From contig URBH01000076.1 in NCBI GenBank assembly GCA_900546075.1, positions 1-8,074 of the forward strand: a DNA stretch of 8,074 nucleotides, in the 5' to 3' direction. The notes below the pieces were generated by a model. The model was not told where the DNA came from, ran no database searches, and worked only from the letters and a program-made list of their open reading frames with translations. The number at the start of each line of letters is the position of its first letter. Position 1 is the stretch's first letter. Positions 6,348 to 8,074 of the stretch are shown one piece after another. Source of the stretch: an uncultured Eubacteriales bacterium. GTDB taxonomy: Bacteria; Bacillota; Clostridia; Oscillospirales; Oscillospiraceae. The position numbers were made by a program, and so were the translations under genes.

Positions 6348-7949
6348 TCAGGGAGCGGCGGAGCCGAGGATCAGAGAGGTCTGGGGGGCAAGGCTCAGGA
6401 CGGTGCCTTCCAGAGACGCTTCGCCCATGCCGATGACCTCCAGAATGAAGCGGCAGGGAATGTCCGTATCCGCAAGATCTACCGTAAAGGGAATGTCCGT
6501 GCTGATGTTGTGAAGAATACACAGGGTGCTTCCCTCGTATTCCACGAGAAAGCCGCCGCACTTGGCGCTGCCAAGATTCACCTGTGTATAGGTGCCCCGG
6601 GGAATCGCCGGGTAGCGGTTTCTTATAGAGATCAGGCGGCAGTAGTAGCGCAGCAGGCTCCCCTCCTGTGCCAGCTGAGACTCTACGGTTCCGTTGGTCT
6701 GCTTGGAAGAGGGATAGGTACTGCCCTCCGGATCCTGAGGACTGCTGTCGTCTCCCCAGAGCATGGCAAGCCGCCGGTTGGCATCGGTATTGGCGGAGCC
6801 TCGGACGCCCTTCATGCCGATCTCCTCCCCGTAGTACAGGAACGGCGAGCCGCTGCACAGCAGATAGAGATTGGCTGCCATCTGGGGAAAGTGGTTCGCC
6901 AGCATCAGATACCCGGCGGAGCGATCCATGTCGTGGTTGGAAAGGAAGCAGACCATCATGCCGTCGGGGTTCGCCTGAGAAATCTTGTCCTGAAAAGCGC
7001 ACATGTAGCCCGTGAACCGGTTGATGTCCTGATCCTTGGCAGCGGAGGCAATGACGCCCTCGGCCTGGGCGGCGGAGAAATTGAAGCAGTTCATGGCCGG
7101 ATAGTAGGCAAGGATCTCCGACTCGCCGGACCAGCACTCGCCCACAAGATAGACCTCCGGCTTCACGGCCCGGAGCTGATCGGTGTACCACTTCCAGAAC
7201 GCCGCGCTGCGGCCGGTTTCTCCATAGTAAAGATACTTGACGGCGTCAAACCGGAATCCGTCCACGCCCAGCTCCAGATAGTACTTTGCCACGTTCAGCA
7301 TTTCCTCCCGGACGGCGGGATTGTCATAGTTCAGCTCCGGCATGTCCGGGGAGAAGTTGCACTCGTAATATTCGTCCGCCGTTCCGGGAATCTTTTCGCA
7401 GGTGATCCCGGCCGGAAGTGTCTCGCCGGTGTACCAGCTGTAGTAATCGTAGTAGGGATCGTCGGGATTGGCGTCGACGTGGGACTGGCAGAAGGACTGA
7501 AACCATTCGTGGTTCCGGGCAGTGTGGTTGATGACAAGATCGAGAATCACCTTCACGTTCCGGGCATGGCAGGCGTCGAGAAGCGCCCGGAGATCGTCCT
7601 CGGTGCCGAAGTCCGAGTCGATCCGGTAGTAATCCGTTGCGTCGTATTTGTGATAGGAGGGGCTGGCAAAAATCGGCGTCAGCCACAGCCCCTGTACCCC
7701 GAGACTGGTATCCGACAGGAGATTCCCGTCGTTCAGATAGTCCAGGTGCCGGAGAATCCCGTTCAGGTCTCCCGTTCCGTCCCCGTCGGAGTCGGCAAAG
7801 GAGCCGACAAAAATCTCATAGAACACCCGGTAGTTGTCGTCCGTTTTGTCGGTCTCCATGGGCACGGTCTCCGCCGGAGAGGCCGTGCCGCACCCTGCCA
7901 GCACCAAGGCCAGCAGAAGTGCCGCGGCGCGAAGAAAAATTTTTTTCAT
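6348..7949 (-). CDS. GH13 alpha-amylase/neopullulanase-type lipoprotein
   Basis: This is a 533-residue secreted glycoside hydrolase, probably anchored on the outer face of the membrane and cutting alpha-1,4-glucans (starch, maltodextrin). The start at 7949 gives a lipoprotein signal: MKKIFLRAAALLLALVLAGC, lipobox LAGC, lipidated Cys20. The SD-like AAAGGCGGG sits seven bases upstream. An in-frame ATG at 7976 would bury that site. GH13 conserved regions are intact: the Ca-binding-like DSDGDGTGDLNG (53-64), region I DLVINH (137-142), region II GFRFDAVK with nucleophile D235, region III GECW with acid/base E271, and region IV NHD with D340. Region V reads MPELN (203-207), near the MPDLN of subfamily GH13_36 and between the QPDLN and MPKLN types, so the exact activity is uncertain. 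A beta-rich C-terminal domain follows (about 450-533). No carbohydrate-binding module is evident. The gene is convergent with the maltodextrin operon, and no clear promoter was found upstream. Confidence 0.9.
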   Translation of the reverse strand: MKKIFLRAAALLLALVLAGCGTASPAETVPMETDKTDDNYRVFYEIFVGSFADSDGDGTGDLNGILRHLDYLNDGNLLSDTSLGVQGLWLTPIFASPSYHKYDATDYYRIDSDFGTEDDLRALLDACHARNVKVILDLVINHTARNHEWFQSFCQSHVDANPDDPYYDYYSWYTGETLPAGITCEKIPGTADEYYECNFSPDMPELNYDNPAVREEMLNVAKYYLELGVDGFRFDAVKYLYYGETGRSAAFWKWYTDQLRAVKPEVYLVGECWSGESEILAYYPAMNCFNFSAAQAEGVIASAAKDQDINRFTGYMCAFQDKISQANPDGMMVCFLSNHDMDRSAGYLMLANHFPQMAANLYLLCSGSPFLYYGEEIGMKGVRGSANTDANRRLAMLWGDDSSPQDPEGSTYPSSKQTNGTVESQLAQEGSLLRYYCRLISIRNRYPAIPRGTYTQVNLGSAKCGGFLVEYEGSTLCILHNISTDIPFTVDLADTDIPCRFILEVIGMGEASLEGTVLSLAPQTSLILGSAAP

Positions 7950-8021
7950 GTGTGATCCCGCCTTTGAACTTTTCATCCGAAAATCGTATCAGCATTCAGC
8001 ACTGCGTCGGGTACGGGTCTC
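7950..8021 (-). promoter_or_regulatory. Amylase leader; ribosome binding site, no clear promoter
   Basis: On the - strand, AAAGGCGGG precedes the amylase ATG by seven bases and is the likely ribosome binding site. Further up, a weak -10-like TACGAT is visible, but the hexamer 17 bases before it (CCCGAC) is a poor -35. No LacI-type operator like those before malE is present. The promoter may lie beyond the repeat that starts at 8022, outside the window. Confidence 0.35.
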
Positions 8022-8074
8022 ATACTATTTCTCGATAAAATGGTTAACACCATTTTATCCTGCGAATTCTTCGC
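8022..8074. repeat. Second copy of the structured repeat, cut by the window end
   Basis: The sequence begins ATACTATTTCTCGATAAAA (8022-8040), 17 of 19 identical to the left end of the element at 4776. An 11-bp stem follows (8034-8044 with 8049-8059, loop TAAC), then GCGAA-TTC-TTCGC (8062-8074), at the same relative place as GCCGT-TTC-ACGGC in the first copy. The order of parts is the same while the stem bases differ in a pairing-preserving way. The rest lies beyond the window. It sits about 72 bases upstream of the amylase start codon. Confidence 0.65.

Noticed and set aside
6510..7955. Long open frame (481 codons) on the + strand opposite the amylase gene
   Set aside because: It is a shadow of the GH13 gene, whose catalytic motifs are complete on the - strand. 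The + product is low in recognisable features.
7950..7976. Amylase start at the upstream ATG (7976)
   Set aside because: It would place nine polar residues before the Lys-Lys signal peptide and put the SD-like AAAGGCGGG inside the coding region. The ATG at 7949 fits better.
1..8074. CRISPR array, tRNA, rRNA, phage or transposase genes
   Set aside because: I saw no regularly spaced repeats, cloverleaf-like segments or mobile-element protein motifs on either strand.

Overview
The window looks like chromosomal DNA of a GC-rich, Gram-positive gut-type Firmicute, most likely a member of the Oscillospiraceae/Clostridia. That taxonomic call is inference. It rests on strong AGGAGG-type ribosome binding sites, a sigma-A-type promoter, lipobox signal peptides on both secreted proteins, LacI/CcpA-type operators, a GC-ending codon bias, and hairpin-rich intergenic DNA.

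The main content is a maltose/maltodextrin uptake locus on the + strand. After about 470 bases without a supported gene come a good promoter (247-275), two palindromic LacI-family operators (341-354 and 407-420), and a lipoprotein solute-binding protein of the MalE type (471-2039). That protein carries an extra C-terminal domain resembling SusE/SusF-type starch-binding modules. A strong terminator (2087-2118) and a hairpin-rich 340-base gap separate malE from the permease pair malF (2381-3907) and malG (3907-4776). These two overlap by one base (TAATG). The ATPase gene malK/msmX (4963-6087) follows, after a 170-bp inverted-repeat element that starts at the malG stop codon. On the - strand, convergent with the operon, lies a GH13 alpha-amylase/neopullulanase-type lipoprotein (6348-7949). 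The convergent gap holds several hairpins, including a probable bidirectional terminator (6256-6302).

Taken together: the membrane-anchored GH13 enzyme probably cuts starch or maltodextrin outside the cell. The lipoprotein MalE, perhaps helped by its glucan-binding tail, captures the oligosaccharides. MalF and MalG form the channel and MalK powers it. A maltose-responsive LacI-family repressor and/or CcpA probably controls the operon. No regulator gene lies in the window.

The protein-coding content is a familiar system. The less familiar material is non-coding: (1) a structured repeat present once complete (4776-4945) and once cut off by the window end (8022-8074), whose two copies differ by compensatory base changes in their hairpin stems; (2) an 8-bp hairpin lying exactly between the Shine-Dalgarno sequence and the start codon of malF; (3) a 65-nt long hairpin and its neighbours in the malE-malF gap; and (4) the starch-binding-like tail on MalE.
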